Shown here: piece after piece, positions 9,546-21,368 of the stretch
How the letters are laid out: each line of letters opens with the position of its first letter
Position numbering within the stretch: position 1 is the first letter of the stretch
Assembly (NCBI RefSeq): GCF_022581195.2
Contig: NC_061480.1
Location: 4,798,892 to 4,862,891 of the forward strand
Source of the DNA: Helicoverpa zea
Taxonomy: Eukaryota; Arthropoda; Insecta; Lepidoptera; Noctuidae
Direction: 5' to 3'
Length of the DNA: 64,000 nt
Made by a program: the position numbers and the translations under genes
The notes under the pieces: generated by a model
Database searches by the model: none
Told to the model about the DNA's origin: nothing
What the model saw: only the letters and a program-made list of their open reading frames with translations

Positions 9546-10734
9546 TCTTTGAAATAAACGTTTTTATCCTTTTCTGTCATTCCATAATGAATCATTTTGT
9601 CTGCAAATGACGCGGGTCGTCCACAGGAGCAGCGTTATTGATGCGGAGCCTTTTCTGCTTAATGCTGTCGAGCCAGGCTTCGTCATACTCCTACTAATAC
9701 CACAAATTATATAATAGTTACTACGTAACAGATAAATCACTCCGTACAAAAAAGTCCATACCTACTGTTATAAGCACCTACAAGTTCCCCAACTACCTAC
9801 AAATTCCTAGCTGCGTTATAAAATGAACCTTAAAAGCTCGAGCGCTGGATTGTTATTCCAATGCGATAGCGCACAGTTCAGTGACCACAACCGTGCCGTG
9901 GCCGTGCTTAGGGTTGCTTCTTACAATTTATTAATATTTAAGTAGGAAAACAAAGTTACGCTTATTTTAAGATAGCCTTTTTTTAAACTGAGTTTTTAAA
10001 TAAAAAGTAATATCAAGAATATTTTTCTTTAGTTAACTATTGTATTGCCTACTAAATGGAGTATGGGTACATATTACTAAATATTACCTAATACGTAAGC
10101 ATAGGTAAGTACTTAAGTAAAGCTTTCGTCAAAATCAAAGGCGGTTTCCAACTATTTTTCGAGCACAAGTGCCATACCCCATATGGTACAACTCCGTCGA
10201 GTGTTGATACATACCTAAAATTGGTTTCTGCGTAGCGACACGCGTAATGTTCCGAGTCGTCATTAAGTTGGACCAGAACTATACCTACTTACACTCGAGA
10301 TGTGTTTTGAGCTACAAAACTTACAATACAGTTCATATAACTAAGTAGGTATCTAAAGTAAAATAAGTACCTAATGATCTCTGTTCTTAAAATCAAAAAG
10401 TGGATAAGTATTAATTTATTGAAAAAAAAAATAGAATTACCTACTAGATAAGTTCATACATATAAAATGTTTCTAAATCTTACAATAGTCGCATATAAAC
10501 CAACACAACTCAAAATAATCCATCAGTTTGTGAGGTAGCTTAAAAAACCTAATAAAAACCAACAGCATAACATGCCACGAAATAAAAATAATAATATTGT
10601 GTTGCGCGCGGCGCGTGTGACTGTTGAAAGCCCTGAGCCGCGTGGGGCTACCGGTAACCCAGCGAGCGGTAGGCATTTATCGCGCGCAAGTACGACGAGT
10701 GACAGAGGCCTGCTAATACGTATATTACTGTAGG
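9546..10734. other. no gene recognised
   Basis: AT-rich sequence with only short frames. The GC-rich patch at 10605-10690 has no coding signal. Confidence 0.5.
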
Positions 10735-11300
10735 ATATAGGAGTATGTATATGTCAGTCTGTCTCGATTTCCGCGCCGCGCATTCAATATGGCGGCCCGC
10801 GCAGTGAGTGTAAAATGCATCCGATCGATTGAGCCATCCTAGACTATCATATAAGGTGCTTTAATATTACCTGCCAGGACTTGAATGGGGGGTAGTATTG
10901 CGTTTATAGATTACAATAGTGAAGATAAATAATTGATTATTTGTCATATTTTTTTTCATACAAAAAAAAAAATACGTATAAATTTGACTTAATTTATTAG
11001 TTTAACCATCCAGTAGAGTTGCGCGTTGCCACTCTTGCAGAACGGATAGAAAGAGATAGCAGTTGTTTTCATTGACGAAGCGACACTACGCGCGTAATTT
11101 GTGAACCACGTTATGCAGAGTAGAGCCAATGTTAATTTAACTTGTTTAATGTCTCAAATTGAATTGACTGTTCCGGGGAACGAAATTCTTTCACTATTGT
11201 AATCTATAAACGCAATACTACCCCCCATTCAAGTCCTGGCAGGTAATATTAAAGCACCTTATATAGGGAGTTATGATGATAGAATGACTTTTTAATATGA
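10735..11300 (+). repeat. ENS repeat interrupted by an M2 element
   Basis: ENS blocks (ATTTCCGCGCCGCGCATTC, CCGATCGATTGAGCCA) are followed by the M2 element and then by TAGGGAGTTATGATGATAG. The uninterrupted ENS copy near 14270 has a related TAGGGAGTTACAGCAGTCAT at the same place. Confidence 0.65.
10849..11264. mobile_element. M2 inverted-repeat element (MITE)
   Basis: Terminal inverted repeats of at least 70 bp start with AAGGTGCTTTAATATTACC. Left and right ends both sit in ATAT, so the target duplication cannot be told from the TIR. There is no ORF. A second copy lies at 23300-23671. Confidence 0.85.
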
Positions 11301-11374
11301 CTAGCTGTTTTCCCACGGTGTCACCCGGTTTCCGTGGGAACTACTTATCCGGATTACAGCTTATTTCATTAGGG

Positions 11375-11605
11375 ATAATCGCTGTCACTTCTCACCGATC
11401 CCCTTAGAAAAACATATATAGAGACTTGCTACCTAATTGCTACCAGCTACCATTAGTTACTACCAAATGCTACCCTCGTGGTTTTGAAGATATTCAGCAT
11501 CTAAAGTTGACAGCCATTCTAACGTCACCATGGCTGTCACTTTTCCCAGTGTGAAGGAACGGCGCAAAAATATTGAGTTTTTTTCTCAGAGTTGCTACCT
11601 AATCT
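11375..11605 (+). repeat. diverged end of the long-TIR transposon family
   Basis: The order of blocks matches the left terminal repeat of the 39263-42445 element: TTGCTACCTAATTGCTACC, GTGGTTTTGAAGATATTCAG, GGCTGTCACTTTTCCCAGTG and GGCGCAAAA. It is a solo end or an internally deleted relative. Confidence 0.7.
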
Positions 11606-11724
11606 ATATCTATATATACATATAATAAATCTGTAAAAAAACTGTGTCTGTACATTGAATATATTAAAAAAATAATAATTGGGTGGGGTTTAGAAACAGT
11701 AATGGAGCACAAATCCAAAAAAAA

Positions 11725-11785
11725 AATTCTGTCTGTTTGTCTGTATGTCTGTATGTCTGTATGTCTGTATGTCTGTTTGTTTGTA
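11725..11785. repeat. TGTATGTC-type microsatellite
   Basis: The tract is a run of TGTCTGTATG-type 8-bp units and lies just upstream of the minisatellite. Confidence 0.8.
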
Positions 11786-11867
11786 CACGCTAATCTTCCG
11801 AACTACTGAACGGATTTCAATGATTTTTTCTTTGTTGTATCAGTATTAAGCCTGGTCAACATATAGG

Positions 11868-12292
11868 CTATAATTTATCTTCGAAACTTGAAGACCTGAT
11901 GCAGAACTCCAACAGACCAACAAAACTATAAGAGATACAAAAATGGTACCATGGCAAAAATTGTTTCATGTGATGAGCATTTTCAGCTGAGATAATAAAT
12001 TTTAAGCTCTGGGACACCTGATGTGGAACCCCAAGAGCCCAGCTTCTCTGTACCATACCTATACAGGTATGACGTTTTAGCAAAAGTTGTTCAATTTGAT
12101 AAGCACTTTCTATTGACTTATACAAATTGAAGATCTAAAACACCTGATGTGGAACTCCAGGAGCCCAGCTAGACTATAGCATTATGAAGATATGACGTTT
12201 TAGCAAAAGTGGTTCAATCTGATAAGCACTCTCTATTGACTTATAAACATCGAAGATCTGGAACACCTGATGTGGAACTTCAAGAGCAATAC
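11868..12292. repeat. minisatellite, about 3.4 units of 125 bp
   Basis: ACACCTGATGTGGAAC recurs at about 12014, 12140 and 12264, and GACGTTTTAGCAAAAG at about 12071 and 12194. A diverged first unit begins near 11880. The spacing is about 125 bp. Short frames on the minus strand (11868-12125, 12174-12443) simply read through the repeat. Confidence 0.8.
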
Positions 12293-13207
12293 TACACTTG
12301 AAATGTATAGAAATGAATGTTATGAAATAGGTATGGTGAATCAAAAAAAAGTAATTAGTCCGTCTTTTAGATAACCCTAAAATAATGGACACGTATTTTT
12401 CTTTTCTCTCTCTCACAAAAAAATAATAACGAAGATACAACAACGCTTGAATTTCGTTTTAAGTCACTGCTTAGTACAAATTTTACATACCTAGACGTGG
12501 CGTCACGAGCCCCCACTCTCCGACTTTGTTGCGTTATATCTCATTATTATTTTGTATGTCTCTTCCAGACCTCGGGACTACATAGTTCCGAATTTTCACG
12601 CCCTTTTGAGACAACTTTAATGAAATGGTGACACAAAACCGACGTTTATCCCTTTATACACTATAAAAATGAACCCAAGGACAATCCTCGGTGCACGTCG
12701 TTAAAAAAAAGACAATCCCCGGTTCTGTGCTAAACTATTGCTAACTATGGAGGAAAACTACTTGGGCTATGGTGATGGGATGTTAGTGGATGACAATGTA
12801 TTAGGTACATGTAAAAATGGCAGGTGGAGACTCGCCACCTCACTTACTGGGCCCCCGGGAACCAGTCACTGAATAGCAACAAGAGGGCAACAGGGACATG
12901 AGCGGCTGAAGGGTGAGGATACCTCGGCGGACTTTAAACGCAGATTACGCGCTCCCTGTGCTTACCATGAGGCACCTACCCTCCGAGCAGGGCTACTAAT
13001 GCTGCTCTAGCGACTCCACTCTGGACGGTCAAGCCAAGCCAGAGGCGTGAGACCTACGCCCGTCATGGTTCACTCCGACCGGCCGGAGATGGGGGACAGT
13101 ATACTCTCCCTGGAGAACTCAGTATATATAGCCCCGCGGGGTCGCTACTCCCCGTCACCAGACTCAGATGTCCTGCGGTGCCTATTATATCTCATTATTA
13201 TTGTCGT
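12293..13207. other. no gene; possible retroelement remnant at 12760-13190
   Basis: The GC-rich block at 12760-13190 has no sustained frame. Its composition differs from its AT-rich flanks, suggesting a decayed retroelement part, but no motif confirms that. Confidence 0.35.
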
Positions 13208-13579
13208 TATTATCTCAAGAGCCTTTGTCCCAATTATGTTAGGGTCGACTTCCAGTCACGATGCAATTGAGTACCAGTGTTTTACAAGGAGCGACTGCCT
13301 ATCTGACCTCCACAACCCGGTTACCCGCTCAACCCAACACCCCTTGGTAAGACTTACTGGCTTCTGACTACCCATAACGACTGCCAAGAATGTTCAATGA
13401 CAGCCGGAACCTACAGTTTAACATCCCCTCCAAATAACGGTCATTGGTATCCAAAATATACGTAGAAAGTACATACGAACTTAGAAAAGTTGCATTGGCA
13501 GGCACTTGCCAGACCTGGAATCAAAGACGCACGCTCATACTTGAGAGATTGGTTCTCTACCCACTAAACCACCACGACT
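13208..13579 (-). repeat. SINE-A, near full length
   Basis: The copy runs from AGCCTTTGTCCCAATTATG to the tRNA-like head (CCCACTAAACCACCACGACT read on the plus strand). Body blocks are in family order. Confidence 0.8.
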
Positions 13580-14127
13580 TCAACTAAGTCACCACGACTT
13601 TGTCATCTATTTAATGTTTTTTTACGTAATAATACGTGTAATATTTTTGCCACACATAACTTAAATGCGGACTAATTAGAATCACTACTTTTATCCCTAT
13701 GGTCACATCTATTGCAGTTCAGTTCTCAGCGTTTTGTTTAGTCTGCTGTGCTTTTGCCGTTAAAGTACAAAAATTAAATATATGGAACGTTTCTAATGGT
13801 TATGCGTATTCCGTTGTTTTCAAGTCAACGGACCCTTAAAATCCAATATCAGACTATTCAGATCTTTGATTTTGCTGACCCCATGGTCGCTGGTATAAGG
13901 GACAGGATCCGCGTACGAAGTCGCGGGCAGAAGCTAGTTGCTAAATATATTTGGACAAAAAGATTAGACAGACATCCTGACTTCAGATTAGCTGTCACCT
14001 TTGGATACTGAATATCTTCAAAACCAGGAGGGTAGCAATTGGCAGAAACTAATAGTAGGTTAGGTGGTAGCAATTAGGCAGCAATTCTTTATATGTATTT
14101 TGAGGGGATCGGTGAGAATGAGAGATA
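13580..14127. other. no gene; inverted end remnant of long-TIR transposon at 13985-14110
   Basis: Positions 13985-14110 carry GCTGTCACCTTTGGATACTG, TTCAAAACCAGGAGGGTAGC and TGGTAGCAATTAGGCAGC, in the order of the right end of the 39263-42445 element. The rest shows nothing recognisable. Confidence 0.55.
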
Positions 14128-14290
14128 TAAGAGTATCTATATGTCTGTCTGTCCAGATTTCCGCGCCGCGCATTGAAAATGGCTGCCGGCGCAGTGAGGG
14201 CTATGCAAGGCGATCGATTGAGCCACCCTGCACCCTGGACTGTCATAGCTTAATATAATATGCTAGGGAGTTACAGCAGTCATAGTTATT
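14128..14290 (+). repeat. ENS repeat
   Basis: ATTTCCGCGCCGCGCATTG, AAAATGGCTGCCGGCGCAGT and GCGATCGATTGAGCCACC are present in family order. Confidence 0.65.
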
Positions 14291-14334
14291 GAATAACTTT
14301 TTATATAGCAGTGCACATTAAGAAGAAGATCTTC

Positions 14335-14731
14335 TCATCATCATCATCATCTCCCGAGCCTTTTTCCCAACATGTCGGGGTCAGCAGTCGGCTTCCAGCC
14401 TTATCGGATGCAGCTGAGTACCAGTGCTTAACAATGAGCGACTGCCCTATCTGACCTCCTTAACTCAGTTACCCGGGCAACCCAATATCCCTTGGTAAGA
14501 CTGGTTGTCAGACTTACTGGCTTCTAACTACCCGTAACGACTGCCGAAGATGTTCCCAGAAAGCCGAGACCTACAGTTTAACGTGTACTGTGTTTCGCAC
14601 AGTCATTGGTGTCCAAGATATACATAATTAGAAAGTAAACAAAAACTTGCATTGGTGCTTGCCTGACTTGGAATCGAACCCACACATTCATACATGAGAG
14701 GTTGGTGTTTTGCCCACTAGGCCACCACGAG
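14335..14731 (-). repeat. SINE-A, full length
   Basis: This is the best reference copy. From the minus strand it starts with a tRNA-like head (A box GTGGCCTAGTGGGCAAAAC, B box GGGTTCGATTCCAAG) and ends in a (GAT)n tail, seen as TCATCATCATC on the plus strand at 14335. It is probably transcribed by Pol III. Confidence 0.85.
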
Positions 14732-14856
14732 GTCCAAAAAAAAATATACCTCGACCGTTTTTTACGCCGCACACAGATCGACAAAAAAAATCGAGCGACA
14801 AAATCCACTAGTATGTTCCACTAAAAATAGGTGTCCTAGTATAATATCTCATCTGG

Positions 14857-15036
14857 TATTGATCGTGACCTGCGCAGTGCAGTTAGAGCTTTCTAGTCCA
14901 GACTTCCCTTTGTCTGAGTATCCAGTGCGTCGCCCGACGTCTGCCGTGCATCACGTGTGACTCCTTGAAGCTGGTCTCCCATCTCTTCAGCAGCTTGCAG
15001 CCTTGGGGTGTCTTCGATTTCTTCTTGAAGATGAAG
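14857..15036 (+). other. exon A of repeated spliced family (copy 2)
   Basis: The segment begins GTATTGATCGTGACCTGCGC and ends AAGATGAAG before a GTAATC donor. Copies are at 18055-18228, 20239-20412 and, inverted, 37374-37544. All four end in a donor, so the splice direction is shared. No reading frame stays open across all four copies, so a non-coding transcript is the simpler reading. Confidence 0.55.
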
Positions 15037-15074
15037 GTAATCCACATTTTAGTTCTTTACCTTATAAAATTTTT

Positions 15075-16010
15075 AGATAACGTCAATTAGTGGAAAGGGG
15101 TGTGGTCACATGAGCCCGGCTGACTGGGTTGAGGAGGTCAGATAGGCAGACGCTCCTTGTGACACACTGTGTAACATTAATTGTTACATGTCTTAATTCT
15201 TTTTAATAAAATGTTGAGTAAAATAAAATTAACAAAACTATTTACAAAACTAAAACTATTTACAAAAACTAAACTATTTACAGTAGCAAACTAAACGCAT
15301 CAAAATTTCTGGCCAGCTACATTTTATCACCACGCACGTATTTAAACGAGCGACATATTAGGCACCCGGACCGCACCAGCGACTCCTCGCTTCCACGTCG
15401 CCGCTGTCACGGCTGCTGCCAGTGCGAATCTGGATATCGAGGCGAACGCACGCCGGTTTTTTGAACACTAACTTTAAGTTATTATAACCGCCATAGCGAT
15501 TAAACTTTTTAAGGGCGTCATTACCGTTCCCTCGACTATATATCTCGACATATAATAATACTCAGCATATTCAGTGTGTGTGATTTAAACCCCGATTGGG
15601 GTTTCACGTACACCTTAAATCTCCTGCTTCCCCGCGGTGGACTGTAGCGGGTTGACCTTCGAACCCTACACCAGCACCTGAACCTGATCTCGGCGCGCGG
15701 CCACTTGTTCCTGCAGCGACCAGTGACGTCAGGGAAGTGCTAGGCTAGTGAGGAGGTTAATCACTGTAAAACTGTATGTATGGGCTCTAACCCATTGTTT
15801 ATTTCTGCCGACCGAGCTATACTGTGTTTGTGTGCGGTAAATAAATTGTCCATCTTGCTACCTACCTATTTTTTATTTAATAACCCCTGGGAGGGATAAA
15901 GTAGCGTAGCAGAGGATAAGACCGGGACAACTGGTACTCAGCTGCATGCTGTTAGCATGTGGAAGCCGACACCAACACAGTTGGGAAAAGGCTCGGCTGA
16001 TGATGACGGG
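15075..16010 (+). repeat. SINE-A copy split by a solo LTR
   Basis: The left part is 15075-15169 and the right part 15930-16010. Joined at ACTG they restore the usual SINE-A order (GACACACTG then GTACTCAGCTGCATG). Confidence 0.85.
15170..15929 (+). mobile_element. solo LTR of an LTR retrotransposon, 760 bp
   Basis: The LTR starts TGTAACATTAATTG and ends GACCGGGACA, giving the TGT...ACA ends typical of LTRs. It is flanked by a perfect 4-bp duplication ACTG (15166-15169 and 15930-15933) inside a SINE-A copy. It has a TATA-like stretch near 15536 and AATAAA near 15840. No internal coding part remains, so it arose by recombination between two LTRs. A 4-bp duplication suits Gypsy-type integrases, but the family is not proven. 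Confidence 0.88.
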
Positions 16011-16294
16011 TGTGGTCGCATAAGTATGAACAGAATTTGAAGGATTCATCTCGTGTCACGTAGGAACTACTCCGCGCACCTAGATAAAAAGTAGCCTAGC
16101 CCAATGTTATTCTGACCTGACATATAATTATGATGTTTAAATGAGCTAGATATGTCCAAAAAGGGGCGTGGTTCTTCATTCATTAAATCTCGCCTTTTCG
16201 CAAATATACTGGGGTGGGGTCGAATTGAATCTGGGGTAGTCTTATGAAGATTCAAAAAAAAAAAAATCATTAAATATGATGACTTAATTTACAG

Positions 16295-16403
16295 GTTTTC
16301 CAAAGATGGCTGTCTTCATCAGTGCCTTATCATCGAGGAGCTAGGCGTCGAAGATATCAGCTGCTTCCAGTCGAGGATGCAAACCTAAGGATTGATAATA
16401 CAG
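16295..16403 (+). other. internal exon candidate of repeated spliced family (copy 2)
   Basis: The segment lies between an acceptor (TAATTTACAG ending at 16294) and a GTATAA donor. It occupies the position of the 18426-18552 exon in other copies but is diverged from it. Confidence 0.4.
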
Positions 16404-16486
16404 GTATAATAAAATACAATAACATACTTAATACCCTGATCTACGTTTTCCCATCTACACAAATGTTTTTCACTTATACATTTCAG

Positions 16487-16735
16487 GACACGTGGCACAC
16501 GGCGCCACTTGAGCGCGCTGCGACGGGGCGCAAGTGGCGCCACCAACACCTGAAGCGCCAAAGTCAACCTCACCTGCACGCGGCGCGCCCTGCTCACACC
16601 GACGAGGCTCTGGCATCCTTTCTCCCTTACCATGCTCTCAAATCTTAAAGATTTCAGAAGCAGAGTTTGGGAGAAAATAGTTTGTAAGATTAATATAAGT
16701 TTTCTATTCTTATAATAAAAATAAATAAGAGAAAG
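16487..16735 (+). other. terminal exon of repeated spliced family (copy 2)
   Basis: After a TACATTTCAG acceptor the sequence is nearly identical to 490-610 and to the complement of 36610-36760. A frame from the acceptor is open to TAA at 16646-16648 and keeps the block GRKWRHQHLKRQSQPHL. AATAAA at about 16713 could serve as the poly(A) signal. Confidence 0.5.
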
Positions 16736-16824
16736 ACGTTTACTTAATCCTGTATCATGTCATGTGTATTAAATGTATGTATAAGCCTATGTTTCGTTTC
16801 ATTTCGAAGCCACTTTTACGCCAT

Positions 16825-17345
16825 CCATCCTCATCCTCCGAGCCTTTTTCCCAACTATGTTGGGGTCAGCTACCAACTAACCGGAGTACCAGTACTTTAC
16901 AAAGAGCGACTGCCTATCTGACCTCCTCAACCCAGTTACCCGGGCAACAAGATACCCCTTGGTTAGACTTACTACCCGTAACGACTGCCAAGGATGTTCA
17001 ATGACAGCCGGGACCTATAGTTTAACGTGCCATCTGAAACACAGCCAATGGTGTCTACTATAAACTTAGAAAGTACATACAAACTTAGAAAAGTTGCATT
17101 GGTACTTGCCTGACCTGGGATCGAATCAGCGCCCTCTTACTCGAGGGCTTACCAATAAGCCAATAATTACGTCCTGACCGATTGTCGACTGCGGCGGCTG
17201 TTCTCATATAAGGAGACCAGTCAGCTGCGCAGGACATATTATAGTGCACGAGCATTTGCGCAGACACATGTGCACTCACTATTCCTTCACTCTCATAGCG
17301 CGATGGGACGACAATCCGACACCACCGGAGAGAGATCAGGCAATC
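16825..17345 (-). repeat. SINE-A followed by a SINE-B fragment
   Basis: SINE-A spans 16825-17161, with its tRNA-like head degraded at the right end. SINE-B spans 17173-17345 (CAGCTGCGCAGGACATATTA, CACTCTCATAGCGCGATGGG). Confidence 0.75.
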
Positions 17346-18054
17346 TGCATACCTTTAGTGATTGTTTAGGATTCGGTCATCATCTTCTAATGCTTTCGCC
17401 AACTATATTAGAGTCGCCTTCCAATCTTACTTGGTACAGCTGAGTACCAGAGTTTTAAACGTGTACTGATGGCGTCTGTGTACTCCTCAACCTAGGTTCG
17501 GTAAGATATATCTTGGTAAAACTTCCTGCAAACTGGCATCAACAAGTTGGACTGATTCACTTCAGCATAGCTGGGAAAAAAGTTTGACTAATAATAAAGC
17601 TAAAGTATGCTACTTGGTGTCTTCAGAAGTCGTGGTGGCCTAGTGGGTAAAGCACCAACCTCTCAGGTATGAGTGAGTGGGTTCCATTCCAGGTCAGACA
17701 AGTACCAATAAAACCTTTTTAAGGAAATCTGGATTAAAAAGTCTGAAATCACCAACCCGCATTGAGCAAGCTTGGTGATTAACGCTCAATCCTTCTCTGT
17801 GTGAGAGGAGGCCGCAGCCCAGCAATGGCACGATGAAAAGGCTGTAACATTCATACTTCTTGGTGATTAACGCTCAATCCTTCTCCATAAGAAATCAGGC
17901 TGATGCTGAGGCTGCTGAGGGAAAGGCTGGTGATGATGATGATACTAAATTGGTAGAAACTCGACGAGAAACCAGTAAAATCTAAAACGCAATATTTTTT
18001 ATTATTGCAACATTTTGACCTACTTCAAACTGCATTCTAGAATGTTCATCTAAT

Positions 18055-18228
18055 ATTGATCGTGACCTGCGCAGTGTAGTTAGAGCTTTCTAGACCAGAC
18101 TTCCCTTTGTCAGAGTATCCAGTGCGCCGCCCGACGTCTGCCGTGCATGACGTGTCCCTTCGAACATCAGTTGGGGCGCCGCCCTCCGGAGCTCTAAAGC
18201 ATCTAGAGTCCAACAGTTAAAGATCCAG
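18055..18228 (+). other. exon A of repeated spliced family (unit 1)
   Basis: It starts at ATTGATCGTGACCTGCGCAG and ends GATCCAG before GTAATT. Its second half (GGGGCGCCGCCCTCCGGAGC) differs from the 14.9 and 37.4 kb copies but matches 20239-20412. Confidence 0.5.
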
Positions 18229-18425
18229 GTAATTTGTTGAACTGGTTTCTTTGTTTTTACAAAAGCTAATTAACTGTAGATTGCAGAAAATCTTCACTGT
18301 TGGTACGTTATGTAACAGGTTCGAAAAGGGCGTGGCTGCAAAAGTCAATCAAATTTTTCAAAGAAGTTTTTTTTTACATTCTTCTTAAAGGAAGTTTACT
18401 CAAATCAAGTGCTGAACTGTTCCAG

Positions 18426-18552
18426 GTCCCTGGTGGTGGAAGCTTCATCAGCAGACTGATGATGTACCAGCTAGCAGTCGCATCACACCTGCCGAGCTGG
18501 TGCTGGTGCTTGATGCCACCAGGGAACCGAGCTCCGCTGTGCGAAGACCAAG
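18426..18552 (+). other. exon B of repeated spliced family (unit 1)
   Basis: It runs from a CTGTTCCAG acceptor to a GTATGC donor. It is open in one frame through its length, including the stretch SRLMMYQLAVAS. The part GATGTACCAGCT is shared with the start of the 408-667 exon, so the two exon types are related. Confidence 0.45.
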
Positions 18553-19227
18553 GTATGCTATTAAAATTCAATTTCGGAAACTTGGAGTCAAAAGGGCGTG
18601 GCTACTCATGACATTGATTTTTAATTACAATTGAAGTATAATGTTTTTACAAAGAACTCGTCTACTAAGAACTGACTAGCCTTTTTCCAACTATGTTAGG
18701 GTCGGCTTCCAGTCTAAACTGATGCAGTTGAGTAACAGTAAGCCACATGAAACCACTGCTTGTCGGACCTTCTCAACCCAGTTACCTGACCAGCCAGGGG
18801 CTTCTTGGCAAAGACTCGTTGCTTCTGACTACTCGTAACGACTGCCCAAATGATAGCTGGGACCTACAGTTTTGATTTATCTTCCAAAAGACGGTAGAAC
18901 TCGTCATGATAAGATGGTCTTACCCTTGCGGCTTCTAGCCACGATACTCATCAGCTTATTTATACTATATACATGACTTAAGAATCAACTGATGTTATGT
19001 GGAGATAGCTTTTTTATGTAATACCCTGGTCTCTTTCCGGTCGTGTCGGATTGCCATCCCATCGGGTTATGAGAGTGAAGGAATAGGGAGTGCACTTGTG
19101 TCTGTGCAAATGCTCGTGCACTATAATATGTCCTGCGCAGCTGGCTGATCTCCTTAAATGAGAACAGCCGCCGTGGCCGAAATCGGCCATGGAGGCCATT
19201 AATTAATACCCTGGTCTTCTGTTTCAG

Positions 19228-19290
19228 GTCTCATGCGTTCAGGCAGGCTCCATCATCAGCCCAGTACCTCTGAAGATCTTAAACATCACT
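19228..19290 (+). other. exon C start of repeated spliced family (unit 1)
   Basis: A strong acceptor CTTCTGTTTCAG is followed by GTCTCATGCGTTCAGGCAGG. The same is found at 21205 in unit 2. The 3' end of the exon is not defined. Confidence 0.4.
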
Positions 19291-19396
19291 TATTTTGTCA
19301 CCACTAATGCTTTGGAAAAAATAATGCAACTTTTTTTCATTGCATTTTAGTGGTTGACGAAATGAGGAAGAATTTTGTGATGAGATAGCTAAGGCA

Positions 19397-19453
19397 GGCG
19401 CGGATCTAAAAGGACCATTTTCAGGACCGGAAAATGGTCCTTTGGTCCGCGCC
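19397..19453. repeat. 57-nt perfect-arm hairpin
   Basis: GGCGCGGA and AAAGGACCATTTTC on the left pair with GAAAATGGTCCTTT and CCGCGCC on the right around a loop of about 7 nt. The same hairpin is kept at 21369-21425. Confidence 0.8.
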
Positions 19454-20238
19454 TAAATAGCAAAGTGTCGCCCTTAATTTGGTGACCAGTGTAATGCTTT
19501 GGAAAAAAAAATCCATTGCGTTTTAATGGTTGCTAAAACGAGTCGTCTTTGGCTTGAGACTATACTACGGGTAACTGGATTTATATTTGTTAAATATGGA
19601 CACTGCTACTCCTCACAAGGGGAGGGGAGAAGAGGGGTTCACAAGAGCATTAGTAATGTGAGACACATTGCTGGTACTCTTAACACTAATGTACCTAAAA
19701 TCGTCTACCACTCGTCTCCTTTCTGATAGCAATAAGAATAAGTTAAATAGACGGAAAATTTCGTGTAATACATTTATAATAAAAAATCGCGTGCGTTGAA
19801 CATCATTGAGACAATTATTATAACTTTTAAGAGCCAATAATGTGTTTTATTTCACCCTTAGCTCCTTGTAAAACACTGGTACTCAGCTGCATCCTGTTAG
19901 ACTGGAAGGCCTCAACATAGTTGGGAAAAGGCTCCGGAGATGATGATTAAGAAAACCCTCCAGCTGTTGGATTGATCCACGTCAGCATAGCTGTTAAAAG
20001 CTAGACTAATAGTAAAGCTGAAGTCTGCTATCTACTTGGTGATTAACGCTCAATCCTTCTCCATAGTAGAGCAGGCCAGTGCTCAGCAATGGGACGAAAA
20101 AAAGGCTGACGATACTGAATTGTAGAAAATGGATGAGAAACCTGGAAAATAAATCTAAAACGCAATATTTTGTACTATTGCAACATTCTGACCTACCTTC
20201 CAAAATGCACCAGGTATCTACGCCTTATATTTCCTCAT

Positions 20239-20412
20239 TATTGATCGTGACCTGCGCAGTGCAGTTAGAGCTTTCTAGACCAGACTTCCCTTTGTCTGAG
20301 TATCCAGTGTGCCGCCCTACGTCTGCTGTGCATGACGTGTCCCTTCGATCATCTGTTGGGGCGCCGCCCTCCGGAGCTCTAGAGCATCTAGAGTCCAACA
20401 ATTGAGATCCAG
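20239..20412 (+). other. exon A of repeated spliced family (unit 2)
   Basis: Nearly identical to 18055-18228, with the donor kept. The frame LLIVTCAVQLELSRPDF is open here but stops just before the donor, which argues against coding across the intron. Confidence 0.5.
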
Positions 20413-20598
20413 GTAATTGTTGAAGTAGCTTCTGTGTTTTTACAAAAGTCGATTAACTGTTGACTGCAGAAAATCCTCACTGTTGGTATGTTATGTAACA
20501 GGTTCGAAAAGGGCGTGGCTGCAAAAGTCAATCAAATTTTTTCTTTTTACATCTTTCTTAAAGGAAGTTTACTAAAAGCAAGTGCTGAACTGTTCCAG

Positions 20599-20719
20599 GT
20601 CCCTGGTGGTGGAAGCTTCATCAGCAGACTGATGATGTACCAGCTAGCAGTCGCATCACTCCTGCCGAGCTGGTGCTTGATGCCACCAGGGAACCGAGCT
20701 CCGTTCTGCGAAGATCAAG
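20599..20719 (+). other. exon B of repeated spliced family (unit 2)
   Basis: The same exon as 18426-18552 but 6 nt shorter: a GCTGGT repeat unit is lost, which keeps the frame. The acceptor CTGTTCCAG and GTATGC donor are intact. Confidence 0.45.
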
Positions 20720-21368
20720 GTATGCCATTAACATTCAATTTCGGAAACTTGGAGTCAAAAGGGCGTGGCTACTCATGACATTGCTCTTTAATTACAATGG
20801 AACTATAATGTTTTTACAAAGAACTCGTCTACTAATAACTGACTAGCATTTTCCCAACTATGTTTGGGTCGGCTTCCAGTCTAAACTGATGCAGCTGAGT
20901 ACCAGAGACACATGAAACGACTGCTTGTCTGACGTTGTCAACCCAGTAACCTAAACAGCCAGGGGCGTCTTGGCAACGACTGGTTGTCTCTCTAACTTCT
21001 AACTACTCGTAACGTCTGCCAAACTTGTTCTGACAGCTGGGACCTACAGTTTTGACTTGTCTTTCGAAAGATGGTCATGATATGACGGTCTTAACCTTGA
21101 GGCTGCTAGCCACGATACTCATCAGCTTATTTATTTCTACATGACTTAAGAACCAACTTTATTATGTGGAGATAGTTTATCATATACCTGGTCTTCTGTT
21201 TCAGGTCTAATGCGTTCAGGCAGGCTCCATCATCAGCCCACTGCCTCTGAAGATCTTCACTTATTTTGTCACCACTAATGCTTTGGAAAAGAGAATGCAA
21301 CCTTTTTTTCATTGCATTTTAATGGCTGACAAAATGAGTGTGACTTTTGTGATGAGATAGCTAAGGCA

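Larger units (their letters stand above)
17520..19955 (+). repeat. tandem duplication, unit 1
   Basis: This unit and 19956-21895 are copies in direct order. Shared landmarks are the AAAACGCAATATTTT stretch, exon A, exon B, two AAAGGGCGTGGC motifs, a SINE-A piece, exon C, a hairpin and GGACACTGCTACTCCTCACA. Unit 1 also carries a SINE at 17627-17846 and a SINE-B piece at 19016-19200 that are missing in unit 2, so these inserted after the duplication. Confidence 0.85.

Noticed and set aside
11725..12292. CRISPR-like array from regularly spaced repeats
   Set aside because: The repeats are directly adjacent long units with no unique spacers, and the genome is eukaryotic.
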